DNA of 64,000 nucleotides from Maricaulis sp. (lineage in GTDB: Bacteria > Pseudomonadota > Alphaproteobacteria > Caulobacterales > Maricaulaceae): the NCBI RefSeq assembly GCF_017642925.1, contig NZ_JAEPOL010000006.1, positions 1-64,000 on the forward strand. Reading direction: 5' to 3'. Both the position numbers and the translations under genes were made by a program. The notes under the pieces were generated by a model, which was not told the DNA's origin, did not search any database, and worked only from the letters and a program-made list of their open reading frames with translations. Positions 8,452-16,906 of this stretch are shown here, piece by piece; positions within the stretch are counted from its first letter, which is position 1; the number at the start of each line of letters is the position of its first letter.

Positions 8452-9657
8452 CTATCCCGCCAGCCACGCCTCCACGCCTTTCGCGGCCGCTATCCCCGTT
8501 GCGAAGCTGGCCTGCAGGAGGTAGCCGCCGGTCGGGGCATCCCAGTCCAGCATCTCGCCGGCGGCGAAAACGCCGGGCTTTGCCGTCAGCATGAAATCCT
8601 CACCCACCGCCGCGCGTGTTATACCGCCCACCGAGGAAATCGCGCGGTCGAGGCCGCGCTGGGCGGTGACGGTCAGCGGCACGGCCTTGATCAGCGCCGC
8701 GAGCGCGGCCGGATCTGACGGCAGGTCAGCCACCGCATCGCGCAGGAGGGAGATCGCGGCCGGCGGCAGTCCGGCCTTGCGCAGGCGATTGGCAAGGGAT
8801 TGGCCCTTTTTCGCCCGCGCCAGGGTCGCCGCCAGTGCCTCGGCGGTCTGGTTGGGGCGCAGGTCGAGATGGAGGGTGACCGGTCCCTGCGCCAGCGCGT
8901 CACGGACCGGCGCGGCGAGCGCATAGACCGCGCCGCCTTCCAGCCCATAACGGGCGATCACCGCCTCGCCGGCGACACGCTCCCCGTCCAGGGTGAGCGC
9001 GATCGTCTTCAGCGGCGTGCCGGCGAAACGGTCTTTCGTAATGTCACTGAACGTTACCTCTATGCCGCAGTTGGAGGGCATGAACGGGGCTGTTGTGATG
9101 CCCTCACGTGACAGAATGTCCACCCAATATCCATCCGATCCCAGCCGCGGCCAGCTCGCCCCGCCCAGCGCCAGAAGCGTCGCATCGGCGCGGTGCGTGA
9201 CCGGTCCGTCCGGCGTCTCGAACACCAGCGCGCCCTCTGTGTCCCAGCCGGTCCAGCAATGTCTCACATGCAGGGTAACACCCTGATCCTCCAGCCGTTT
9301 CCGCCACGCTCTCAGCAGCGGCGACGCCTTCATCGCCTCGGGAAACACCCGGCCGGACGAGCCGGTAAACACCGCCTGCCCCAGCCCCTCGCACCAGGCG
9401 CGCAGCGCCGCCGGATCGTGCTTGAGAATGACCGGCCCCAGCCAGTCCGCCGCTTCGCGATACCGGCCCAGAAACGCCGGCAGGGGTTCGGAATGGGTGA
9501 GGTTGAGACCGCCGCGCCCGGCCATCAGGAATTTGCGTCCCGGCGTCGGCATTTTCTCGAAGATATCCACGCCAAACCCCGCCGCGGACAGATACTCCGC
9601 AGCGATCAGACCGGCCGGCCCGGCCCCGATAATGGCGATGCGCTTCGAGGTGGTCAT
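8452..9657 (-). CDS. BaiN/YhiN-family FAD-dependent oxidoreductase (HI0933-like)
   Basis: 401 residues, from ATG 9657 so that the dinucleotide-binding motif IAIIGAGPAG lies at residues 7-16 as usual; a longer frame to 9687 only adds a basic stretch. GRKFLMAGRGGLNLTHSEP near residue 50 is diagnostic of the HI0933-like flavoprotein family (TIGR00275/TIGR03862 type), and the C-terminal PGVFAAGEMLDWDAPTGGYLL is the second FAD-contact motif. Some family members reduce unsaturated bile-acid-type substrates, but the substrate here is unknown. It stands alone between two hairpin-bounded intergenic elements. Confidence 0.88.
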   Translation of the reverse strand: MTTSKRIAIIGAGPAGLIAAEYLSAAGFGVDIFEKMPTPGRKFLMAGRGGLNLTHSEPLPAFLGRYREAADWLGPVILKHDPAALRAWCEGLGQAVFTGSSGRVFPEAMKASPLLRAWRKRLEDQGVTLHVRHCWTGWDTEGALVFETPDGPVTHRADATLLALGGASWPRLGSDGYWVDILSREGITTAPFMPSNCGIEVTFSDITKDRFAGTPLKTIALTLDGERVAGEAVIARYGLEGGAVYALAAPVRDALAQGPVTLHLDLRPNQTAEALAATLARAKKGQSLANRLRKAGLPPAAISLLRDAVADLPSDPAALAALIKAVPLTVTAQRGLDRAISSVGGITRAAVGEDFMLTAKPGVFAAGEMLDWDAPTGGYLLQASFATGIAAAKGVEAWLAG

Positions 9658-9678
9658 GGGTCTCTGGTAGCGCGCTTT

Positions 9679-9872
9679 CTTCCCCACGTCAGTGGGGAAG
9701 TGGGCCGATGCGCAGCATCGGGTCGAAGGGGCCGGCGCGCCAGCGCCGGAAGGGTTTCACAGGGCAGGATACGATTGCCGCGTGCCGCGGCACCCCTCCC
9801 CCGTGAAGCCTGTCCTCGGGTTGGCCTACGGCCAAGCCCGGGGGCGGGTCCCCCTCCCCATGAAATGGGGAG
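9679..9872. repeat. Second hairpin-bounded intergenic element
   Basis: The 219-bp gap between two minus-strand genes begins with CTTCCCCAC/GTGGGGAAG (9679-9687 with 9692-9700) and ends with CCTCCCCAT/ATGGGGAGG (around 9853-9872), with further inverted repeats in between (for example GCCGATGCGCAGCATCGGG near 9703). Architecture and outer hairpins resemble the element at 8293-8437, 1.2 kb away. It contains no gene I can support. Confidence 0.6.
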
Positions 9873-9876
9873 GAAA

Positions 9877-11043
9877 TCAACGGTCCCGTCCCTCCACCAT
9901 CGCCCGCACCCGTTCGACCGGCAGGGCGTGCACCACGGTGTCGGAGCCGACAACCGGATACTCGATATCCTCGGCCATCAGGAGGGCGTTATAAATGGCT
10001 TCCTCGGTCGCCTCGATCGCGGCCTGGAAGAGCGGCGACATCTGGCTGTTGGGCAGGTCGGCCATCGCCGCAACATCCGAGCGGCGCTCCGGCGTGCGGC
10101 GCACATCGGGATGGGTAGAGAAGGCAATGGCATAATCGCCCGACCCGTTGGTGATCGACGCGCCGGTGCGCGCCAGGCCGGCGAATGTGCGCCCGGCGAG
10201 ACGTTCCAGATTGCGGTCGGACAGGGGCGCATCGGTGGCAAGCACGATCATGATTGACCCGTCCGCCCGATCGTCGGCGACATGGTCGGAGAGATAGTAC
10301 TGGCCCAGTTCCTCACCCACGGGCAGGCCGTCCATCTGCAGGATGCCGCCATAATTGGTCTGCACCAGAACGCCCAGCGTCCAGCCGCCCAGACTGTCCG
10401 GCAGGCGGCGCGAGGCGGTGCCGATCCCGCCCTTCCAGCCAAAGGTCACCGTGCCATTGCCGGCACCGACATTGCCTTCGGCGACGGGCCCGTCCGAAGC
10501 GCTCTCGATGGCCTCAACCGCATGTTCCGGCATGACAATCCGGGCGCGGATATCGTTGAGCCGGCTGTCATTGGTCTCGCCGACCACCATGTTGAGCGAA
10601 CGGATGCCCTCATGGCCGGGCCGGGCCAGCGACCAGTCGAGTATGCCGTCCGCCGCCCGCGGCACGGCCAGCGTGTTGGTCAGCACGATCGGCGTCTCGA
10701 TCTCGCCCAGCTCGCGGATCTGTGTCGCCCCCATCAGCTTGCCATAGCCATTGCCGACCGCGAGGGCGGCCGGAACTTTGTCGGCGTAGATATCCCCGCC
10801 ATGCGGCAGGATCGCCGTGACGCCGGTGCGGATCGAGGCCTCCGGATCGGTCAGCGTCACCTGGCCGACGCGCACACCTTCGACATCCGTGATCGCATTC
10901 AGCGGACCGGGCGCCAGCACGCCGGGCGCGATACCGATTTCGCGGGCCCGCACCTGGTCCGGCCCGCGCTCCTGGGCGCCTGCTGCCGCTGTTGTCACCA
11001 CCATCGCCATTGCCAATCCTGCCAGCCTTGCCGCACCGATCAT
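9877..11043 (-). CDS. P1-family (DmpA/BapA-type) self-processing aminopeptidase, exported
   Basis: 388 residues with a signal peptide (residues 1-23, LAGLAMAMVVTTAAAGAQ). Family hallmarks: NAITDVEGVRVGQ near 49-61, the AEGNVGAGNG and KGGIGTASR loops (about 188-212), and DGSIMIVLATDAPL (261-274). Known: in DmpA and BapA the precursor cuts itself before the serine of this last motif, here between G262 and S263, making S263 the nucleophile of an N-terminal hydrolase with D-/L- or beta-aminopeptidase activity. With the signal peptide, a periplasmic or outer location is expected. Monocistronic as far as seen. Confidence 0.9.
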   Translation of the reverse strand: MIGAARLAGLAMAMVVTTAAAGAQERGPDQVRAREIGIAPGVLAPGPLNAITDVEGVRVGQVTLTDPEASIRTGVTAILPHGGDIYADKVPAALAVGNGYGKLMGATQIRELGEIETPIVLTNTLAVPRAADGILDWSLARPGHEGIRSLNMVVGETNDSRLNDIRARIVMPEHAVEAIESASDGPVAEGNVGAGNGTVTFGWKGGIGTASRRLPDSLGGWTLGVLVQTNYGGILQMDGLPVGEELGQYYLSDHVADDRADGSIMIVLATDAPLSDRNLERLAGRTFAGLARTGASITNGSGDYAIAFSTHPDVRRTPERRSDVAAMADLPNSQMSPLFQAAIEATEEAIYNALLMAEDIEYPVVGSDTVVHALPVERVRAMVEGRDR

Positions 11044-11159
11044 GACGGCGCCTCCCTGATCTGCCGCCCCGTTTATAACAGCCCCTGCGCTGACGTGCCG
11101 CTACCCGTTGCGGCTCGAATCTGATGGGATGCGCCGGTTCGAACAAGAAGGGGCGCGTC

Positions 11160-11501
11160 ATGAGCGACGAAACCAAGAAAGACCGTCCGGCGGTGGCCGA
11201 CCCGGCAGCACCCTACGGTTCCGCCAACAATCCGTCGGAATTCGACGTGCTGAACAAGCTGGGCAAGGACGAGCCCTATTTCATCATCCGCGGCGGCGAT
11301 CCGCTGTCCGACGCGCTGGTCGAGCTGCACGCCTATATCGGTGCGGGCCAGTCCGGTGCGGCGCACGACACGCTGGAACGCATCCTCGCCCTCACCTCGC
11401 AACATCCGCCCCGTCCGGTCGGCTCGCCGAAATACCGCGAAACCTTCAAGATCTCGGTCTCGATGGAACGCTATCGCGAGACGCACGGACGCTCGCACTA
11501 G
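11160..11501 (+). CDS. Small cytoplasmic protein of unknown function
   Basis: 113 residues from ATG 11160; the longer frame from 11124 has no ribosome site. Features: a charged, Pro/Ala-rich N terminus (SDETKKDRPAVADPAAP), then FDVLNKLGKDEPYFIIRGGDPLSDALVELHAYIG, suggesting a small helical domain with no signal or membrane segment. I do not recognise the family. It lies 17 bp before the GNAT gene in the same direction, so the two are probably co-transcribed. Confidence 0.7.
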   Translation: MSDETKKDRPAVADPAAPYGSANNPSEFDVLNKLGKDEPYFIIRGGDPLSDALVELHAYIGAGQSGAAHDTLERILALTSQHPPRPVGSPKYRETFKISVSMERYRETHGRSH

Positions 11502-11518
11502 CGCGCAGGCCACCCGTC

Positions 11519-12001
11519 ATGAGTGACACCGTCACGATCCGCCGGGCGGCCCCGGCGGACTTCGCGGTATTGGGCGAGTTGATGTTCGACGCCGTCCACA
11601 ACGCGCCCAGCCGCTACACGCCGCAGCAGCGCCAGGCCTGGGTGCCGGAACCGCGCCGGGGCGACGACTGGAATGCGCGCCTCGCCGGGCAGGTGATCTT
11701 CATCGCCGAACAGGACGGTCATGCCGCCGGCTTCATGTCGCTGGCACCGCCGGACTATGTCGACTTCGCCTATATCCGTCCCGGCTTTCAGGGCTCGGGC
11801 CTGTTCCGGCGGCTCTACACCGCGATCGAGGAAGCGGCGCTCGAAGAAGGCCAGGCCCGCCTCACCGTCCATGCCAGCCTGATGGCCCAGCCGGCCTTTT
11901 CGGCAATGGGCTTCGAGATCACACAGCGCGAGACGGTCGAGGTCCGCGGCGAACAGCTCGACCGGTTCGCGATGGAAAAGCTGCTGTCTCCGGCCCCGTA
12001 A
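11519..12001 (+). CDS. GNAT-family N-acetyltransferase
   Basis: 160 residues. It opens with VTIRRAAPADFAVLGELMFDAV and has the acetyl-CoA loop in YIRPGFQGSGLFRRLYTAIEEAA (about residues 82-104), then LTVHASLMAQPAFSAMGFEI, the usual GNAT C-terminal motif. The substrate cannot be told; the shape (YjgM/ElaA-like, ~160 residues) fits small-molecule or peptide acetylation. Downstream, a hairpin at 12010-12040 separates it from the convergent hydrolase gene. Confidence 0.88.
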   Translation: MSDTVTIRRAAPADFAVLGELMFDAVHNAPSRYTPQQRQAWVPEPRRGDDWNARLAGQVIFIAEQDGHAAGFMSLAPPDYVDFAYIRPGFQGSGLFRRLYTAIEEAALEEGQARLTVHASLMAQPAFSAMGFEITQRETVEVRGEQLDRFAMEKLLSPAP

Positions 12002-12040
12002 AAAAGGGTGTGGCCCGCCAGAAAACGACGGACGGGCCAC
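12001..12040 (-). terminator. Intrinsic terminator after the HSL-type hydrolase
   Basis: Read on the minus strand, an 8-bp stem GTGGCCCG/CGGGCCAC (12040-12033 with 12017-12010) is followed by a run of five T (12005-12001), 13 bases past the stop at 12053. It lies between convergent genes and could also slow transcription from the plus strand. Confidence 0.75.
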
Positions 12041-12052
12041 CCAGGGGAGTTT

Positions 12053-13027
12053 TCATGAAAAGCGGTGACGCAGGACCCGGAAGGCCCGGCGGGATTCCGG
12101 CATGGCCAGGCTCAGCCCCATGAAGCCGTGCAGCGTCGTCTCGAAACAGTAATAGGCCGCCTTGCCGCCGGCCTTGCGGATGCGCCGTACGAAATCCGCC
12201 CCCTCGTCGCGCAGCGGGTCGTAGCCGGCGGTAATCATAGTCACCGGTGGCAGCTCGCCCAGATCCTCCGCCAGAAGCGGCGACACGTCCTGCGCGCCGG
12301 CCAGGGCAGGATCGTCGAGATAGTTGCGCGCCGACCAGGCCACGTCTTCGTGCGAGAGGAAGTAGCGGCCATCACCCAGCACCCGCCGCGAACCGTGTTC
12401 GGGCAGGTCGGGCACCAGCATCACCGGGTAGAACAAGGCCAGGTGGTTCAGCTGTACATCCGGCATGCCGCGCGCCCGCAAGGCGAGCGCCGCAGCCATG
12501 GTCCCGCCGGCACTGTCGCCGGCCAGGGCCAGCGACGCCAGTCCGCGCCGCACCTGTTCTTCCCGTGCCCATTCAAGCGCCGACAGTCCGGCCCGGATGG
12601 CCGCCGGGTATTTGTGCTCGGGCGACAGGGGATAGCCGACACTGGCCACGACATGGCCCGTCGCTTCGGCCAGACGGCGGGCGAAGCCGTCATAGGCATC
12701 CAGACTGCCCAGCGTGCAGCCGCCACCGTGAAAGAAGACCAGCATCCCGCGCGCGCCGCCTTCCGGCTCGTAGATCCTCAGATCGGGAGCCTCCCCCTCG
12801 ACCGCCGGACCGCTGGCGGCGGTGACGGATTTCATCGCCGGACCGGGCTGGTCGACCTCACGCATCAGGGTTTCGATCGCTGCCCGCGCCTCCTCAAGCG
12901 GCAAATCGCGGATCGGCGGCGCGTCTGGCGGTGTCGCATCGAGGAAGGCCTGTGCCCCGCGGGACAGGGGGCGACGGCGTGCCTTTGCGAGCGGAACCGG
13001 ACGCGTCGAATAGGATCGGAACCACAT
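12053..13027 (-). CDS. HSL-family alpha/beta hydrolase (esterase/lipase)
   Basis: 324 residues from ATG 13027. Oxyanion motif HGGG (100-103), nucleophile GDSAGG (170-175, S172), acid in AGYDPLRDEG (D270) and catalytic H300 (TTLHGF) are all in place, as in hormone-sensitive-lipase-like esterases. No signal peptide, so it is likely cytoplasmic. It starts five bases after the TonB-receptor stop codon and ends in an intrinsic terminator, so receptor and esterase form an operon. Inference: the receptor may bring in an ester-containing compound that this enzyme cleaves. Confidence 0.92.
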   Translation of the reverse strand: MWFRSYSTRPVPLAKARRRPLSRGAQAFLDATPPDAPPIRDLPLEEARAAIETLMREVDQPGPAMKSVTAASGPAVEGEAPDLRIYEPEGGARGMLVFFHGGGCTLGSLDAYDGFARRLAEATGHVVASVGYPLSPEHKYPAAIRAGLSALEWAREEQVRRGLASLALAGDSAGGTMAAALALRARGMPDVQLNHLALFYPVMLVPDLPEHGSRRVLGDGRYFLSHEDVAWSARNYLDDPALAGAQDVSPLLAEDLGELPPVTMITAGYDPLRDEGADFVRRIRKAGGKAAYYCFETTLHGFMGLSLAMPESRRAFRVLRHRFS

Positions 13028-13032
13028 ACCGG

Positions 13033-15288
13033 CTACCGGGTCCGCAGGACGAGACGGATGTCGAAGGTTCGCGGCGCGCCGTAATAGGCGAGCTGGTAGC
13101 CGGGGAATTCCATCAGGTCGAAGGCCTGGTTGATATGGTGCTCGTCGAAGACGTTGCGCACCCCGGCCCGGATCTCCCAGCGGTCGTCCGCGGCGCCGAT
13201 CGCGGCAAAGGCATTGACCAGCGCATAGCCGTCCTGGGCCAGGTTCTCGGCGCTGGACACGGTGGTGTAGGTCTTCGAGCGCCAGGACGCGTCGGCGTGC
13301 ACGGTGGCGTAGAGGCTGTCGCCGACCGGCCATTCATACGTCGCCGCGGCACCGCCACTCCATTCCGGCGTATTCACCAGCTCGCGCTCGCCGGCGATGT
13401 CCACACCGCCCGGCCCGATGTATTCCTCGTAGAAGGCGTCCATATAGCCGAGATGACCGGTCAGGGTGAGGCCGTCGGCCGGACGCCACATCGCCTCGAC
13501 CTCCAGGCCCTGGATCACCGCCTCGCCGGCATTGGTGAACTGGGCCTCGAAGGCGCCGGTGTCCGGATTGGCGGTGAAGCTGGAGAGCTGCAGATCGGTG
13601 TAGTCGTTGCGGAAGAGCGCCGCGTTGAGGACGAGGTCGCCGTCCAGCAGCGTCGACTTTATGCCGGCCTCGTAGGACCAGACGAATTCCGGATCGTAGG
13701 GTTCGGCGTCGAAGGGCGTGTTCGAGCGCCCGTCGAAACCGCCGCTCTTGAAGCCGCGCGACGCGAGCCCGTAGAGCATGACATCGTCGTTGAGCCGGTA
13801 GTCCAGACCGATCCGCGGGGTCAGCGCCTCAAAGCTCTCCGAGGTGTCGATATCGGTGACGGTCACGCCCGCGCCTGTCCGGAAGGGCGGCGGGTTGGGC
13901 GTGCCCGGCGCATAGGCTTCCTGCAGCCGCGCGAAGGACTTGTCCTCATAGGTATAGCGCAGCCCGCCGCTCAGCCGGACGCGGTCGCTCACGGCATAGC
14001 TGGCGTCGAAATAGGCCGCCCAGGCCTGCGTGTCCTGGTCGTTTGTCGAGGCCGTTTGCAAGGGATAGGGCAGGTAGACGCCCCCGCCCAGCGGCAGGGC
14101 GATATCGTCGCCCGCCAGGCCATTGAACGTGTCGTCCTGATCGTCGAAATAATAGAGGCCACCGGTGAGCTGCAGCGGTCCGCCGGCATCGTATTCGGCA
14201 CGGAATTCCTGGCTGAACTGTTCGGCATCCTCGCGCACGAAGATCTCGAAAATCTCCAGCTCGGTTCCGTCCAGGTCGAGATTGCTGTCATAGCTCAGCG
14301 AGCGATGCGCGGTGATCGATGTGAGGGTCAGCGCATCGGAGACCCGCCACTGGGCGCGCGCCGTCAGCCCCCAGCTGGAGAGGTCGTCGAGATCATTGTA
14401 GCTGGCGCGGATATCGAACGGATCCGGTGACGGCTCGAAAATCCGCACATCCCCGGTCGCCGGATCTATGCCGGCCACGGCGGTCGCCCGGGCCGGCGTG
14501 CGCGAGGCATCGGGCGTATCGCTTGTGCCTTCCAGGGTGAGTTCCAGCTCGAAATCGTCATGCGGCGTGAACAGCAGGCCTGCGCGGCCGGCAAGGCGAT
14601 TGACGTCGCCGTCATGCGTCCCGTCCACCGCGTTGCTGGCATAGCCGTCGCTGGACGCATAGAAGAGCGCCGCCTTGCCGGCCAGACGGTCTTCGGCAAG
14701 CTCGCCGGAGATGCGGGCCCGGCCGAAGACATGGCCGTGATTGCCCGCCCCCAGTTCCAGTTGCGCGCCCGGGTTCGAGCCCGGCCGGGTGGAGATGAAG
14801 CGCACCGCACCGCCGATCGTATTGCGGCCGTAGAGCGTGCCCTGGGGACCGCGCAGCACTTCCACGCGCTCGACATCGAACACGTCCAGGATCGCGCCCT
14901 GGGTTCGGGCCAGATAGACATCGTCGAGATAGACCCCGACGCCCGGCTCGGCAAAGGCCAGCGAGTCGACCTGGCCGACACCGCGGATATAGATCACCGC
15001 ATTCTCGGCATCGCCGGTATGGATGGTCAGGTTCGGCACGGCGTTCTGCAGGGCCGTTATGTCCGCCGCCTGCAGGTTTTCCAGCTGGCGCTCGCCGAAG
15101 GCGGAGACCGAGAGCGGCACGTCCTGCAGCGATTCCTCGCGCCGCCGCGCCGTCACAACGATCACGTCACTGTCGGTGCGCGCGGCCGGGCGCGGTTCGC
15201 CGTCAGCCGTCTGGGCGTGAGCGGCGGAACCGGCAGCGAAGGCGGCCACGGCCACAGCCGATACCGCCTGGAACAGGCGTTGTTTCAT
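13033..15288 (-). CDS. TonB-dependent outer-membrane receptor
   Basis: 751 residues from ATG 15288 (GGAGGACAATCG upstream). Signal peptide 1-26 (AVAAFAAGSAAHAQ). A TonB-box-like DSDVIVVTARRREE (~37-50) is followed by the plug domain (DVPLSVSAFGERQLENLQ, VYIRGVGQ, RVEVLRGPQGTLYGRNTIGGAVR). The remainder is beta-barrel with alternating aromatic strands and the late motif ASRGFKSGGFDGR typical of non-siderophore receptors of Sphingomonas/Caulobacter type. The last residues are FDIRLVLRTR rather than a terminal Phe. Substrate unknown; the partner esterase gene follows directly. Confidence 0.95.
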   Translation of the reverse strand: MKQRLFQAVSAVAVAAFAAGSAAHAQTADGEPRPAARTDSDVIVVTARRREESLQDVPLSVSAFGERQLENLQAADITALQNAVPNLTIHTGDAENAVIYIRGVGQVDSLAFAEPGVGVYLDDVYLARTQGAILDVFDVERVEVLRGPQGTLYGRNTIGGAVRFISTRPGSNPGAQLELGAGNHGHVFGRARISGELAEDRLAGKAALFYASSDGYASNAVDGTHDGDVNRLAGRAGLLFTPHDDFELELTLEGTSDTPDASRTPARATAVAGIDPATGDVRIFEPSPDPFDIRASYNDLDDLSSWGLTARAQWRVSDALTLTSITAHRSLSYDSNLDLDGTELEIFEIFVREDAEQFSQEFRAEYDAGGPLQLTGGLYYFDDQDDTFNGLAGDDIALPLGGGVYLPYPLQTASTNDQDTQAWAAYFDASYAVSDRVRLSGGLRYTYEDKSFARLQEAYAPGTPNPPPFRTGAGVTVTDIDTSESFEALTPRIGLDYRLNDDVMLYGLASRGFKSGGFDGRSNTPFDAEPYDPEFVWSYEAGIKSTLLDGDLVLNAALFRNDYTDLQLSSFTANPDTGAFEAQFTNAGEAVIQGLEVEAMWRPADGLTLTGHLGYMDAFYEEYIGPGGVDIAGERELVNTPEWSGGAAATYEWPVGDSLYATVHADASWRSKTYTTVSSAENLAQDGYALVNAFAAIGAADDRWEIRAGVRNVFDEHHINQAFDLMEFPGYQLAYYGAPRTFDIRLVLRTR

Positions 15289-15414
15289 CGATTGTCCTCC
15301 CCAAGACCGTCCGGTTTTCCGGACTGATTTCATGTGGGAGCGAGTTTGGTCCGGCCTCGCCGCACCGCTCAATCGGAGAAATAGCGGAAAGAATGGCCGC
15401 AGAATCTGCGGGTA

Positions 15415-15837
15415 TCAGGCGGGGTCGGCCGGCATGTCCGGGGCGAGGCCGAAATGCGCCCGGCCCGCCGCGAGCGTGCGTTCCAGATGCCCGCGCAGCA
15501 ACGCCTCCAGCCGGTCCGACGGCAGGAGCACCGTCGTCCGCCGGTCCTCGCCTATCTTGGCTTTCACCAGAAACCCGTCACTGACCGCACGGTTGATGCG
15601 CTCCTCGCGGGTGCGGTTCGATCCGGTCTTCATCGCCTGGCACGCCGCCGACACCGTGATCGGCGCACCACGCCAGTACGAGCGCAGGCAGGTCACGAAG
15701 AGATACCAGAATTCCTGCGTGAAATAATGCGGCTGCCCCTCGAAGGCCTGGTCCCAGTCGCGGGCATAGTCCTCGAGAAATTGCGACCAGTCCGCCAGAG
15801 CCGCGACGTCCAGCATTGTGCTCGTGTCAGTGGCCAT
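15415..15837 (-). CDS. Winged-helix protein, unknown role
   Basis: 140 residues from ATG 15837. Residues about 20-60 (FLEDYARDWDQAFEGQPHYF) are helical. Residues about 65-110 look like a helix-turn-helix with wing: ITVSAACQAMKTGSNRTREERINRAVSDG, then FLVKAKIGEDRRTTVLLP, resembling the recognition helix and wing of MarR-type regulators. No signal peptide. I cannot name a family or target. Neighbours are the cupin gene upstream and the TonB receptor downstream, all on the same strand. Confidence 0.7.
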   Translation of the reverse strand: MATDTSTMLDVAALADWSQFLEDYARDWDQAFEGQPHYFTQEFWYLFVTCLRSYWRGAPITVSAACQAMKTGSNRTREERINRAVSDGFLVKAKIGEDRRTTVLLPSDRLEALLRGHLERTLAAGRAHFGLAPDMPADPA

Positions 15838-15930
15838 ACGCGTCCCGCGCCCTGGTTTCCAAGGGGATGGGATACCCTGCTTGCCAGTCACACCGCAAGC
15901 GGCAGCGCCGGCCGGATCTCCGGCTCGCCG

Positions 15931-16398
15931 CTAGTCGAAACGCGACCCGTCCTTGCGGCGAAAGCAGTCCGGGTTGGAGTAACGCCCCGGCTTGGCTTCC
16001 AGATCGATGTCCGGATAGAAGGCCGCATCAGCATCCGAACGGCCGCCGGCGACCAGGAAGACGCAATCGGCACCCGAGCGGTTCTGCAGGCAGTGTCCGT
16101 TCTCGACCCCGGCCGGGAAGCCCGCGCAATCGCCGGCATGCAGCACGGTTTCGCCCTCATCGGTGACCAGGACGGCCTCGCCTTCCATCATCATGACGAA
16201 CTCGTCCTCATGCGTGTGCCAGTGGCGCTGGGAGGACCAGGCTCCCGGTTCGAGGCGCACGAGATTGACGCCGAAGCCGGTCAGCCCGGCCGCAGCGCCG
16301 AGACGGCGGAAATGGCGGCCGTTGACGACGGCGGCGTGCTCGGCGGGATAGCCCGTACCCGTGGCCTCCTCGATATCGTCGATCGCAAATTTCACCAT
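15931..16398 (-). CDS. Cupin-domain protein
   Basis: 155 residues from ATG 16398, with a strong GGAGAGGGTG upstream. The central beta-barrel carries the first cupin motif, WHTHEDEFVMMMEGE, and the second, AGDCAGFPAGVENGHCLQN. This gives two His and a Glu, plus a later His, for a metal. The C terminus PGRYSNPDCFRRKDGSRFD is typical of a group of single-domain cupins near transcription regulators. No reaction can be assigned. Confidence 0.85.
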   Translation of the reverse strand: MVKFAIDDIEEATGTGYPAEHAAVVNGRHFRRLGAAAGLTGFGVNLVRLEPGAWSSQRHWHTHEDEFVMMMEGEAVLVTDEGETVLHAGDCAGFPAGVENGHCLQNRSGADCVFLVAGGRSDADAAFYPDIDLEAKPGRYSNPDCFRRKDGSRFD

Positions 16399-16906
16399 GA
16401 TCACCCTCTCCGGTCCGGCAGCCAATCCAGCACGTCCGATATAGGCGCCCTCGACGACATTGGCGACAGGCACGCCACCCCTGCTGCTGCCCCCTTGGAC
16501 CACAACCGGAAACCCTTATAAGCAATACAAGGGCGATTGAGCGTTAGCGACGATCTTTCCCGCCCTGGCTGTGTACCATCGGTGCATCGTGTGACCGGTC
16601 GCCTGACCGCCCCGGGGATGAGGCGCGCCGCCGAGAGCGCATTCCGGAATCCCCCAACGGAATCTCGCGGAGATAGCTAACTCCTGCGGAGATAGCTAAC
16701 TCCTGTGGAGATAACGTATTCCCATGGAGATAACGAACTCCTGTGGAGATAATGTATTCCCGTGAAGATATTGTCCCTGCACAGGCGCCCCGATCCCCTC
16801 CCGGTCTCATATCAAGCGAACCCTGCGCACCCGGTATCATGGGGAGCATTGACACCATTCCTTCTAATCCTTCTAATTGCTTACAAGTCCATCCCCGGAG
16901 GCCTTC
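16399..16906. other. 508-bp non-coding region with tandem repeats upstream of the SeqA-like gene
   Basis: No supported gene lies here: a minus-strand frame across the repeats is out of register with the 19-bp period and has no ribosome site. The region holds two GAATC sites 13 bp apart (16647-16651 and 16660-16664), the tandem array at 16669-16782, an AT-richer stretch around 16850-16890, and GGAGG before the SeqA-like ATG at 16907. It must contain the promoter of the SeqA-like/dapE/membrane-protein operon. Confidence 0.6.
16669..16782. repeat. Tandem array of 19-bp repeats
   Basis: Five consecutive 19-bp units start at 16669, 16688, 16707, 16726 and 16745, and a decayed sixth starts at 16764. 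The first is GGAGATAGCTAACTCCTGC; the others keep GGAGATA at the front and nTnTCC or nTCC later in the unit. Each unit is an imperfect palindrome (GGAG...CTCC or GGAG...TTCC). The period is not a multiple of three. There are no spacers, so it is not CRISPR. The layout resembles a cluster of protein-binding sites (iteron-like) ahead of the SeqA-like gene; the function is inferred. Confidence 0.85.

Noticed and set aside
12931-14430. 499-codon plus-strand open frame opposite the TonB receptor
   Set aside because: The receptor's plug and barrel motifs lie on the other strand; no start signal here.
16669-16782. CRISPR array
   Set aside because: The 19-bp units are directly adjacent without spacers and there are no cas genes.
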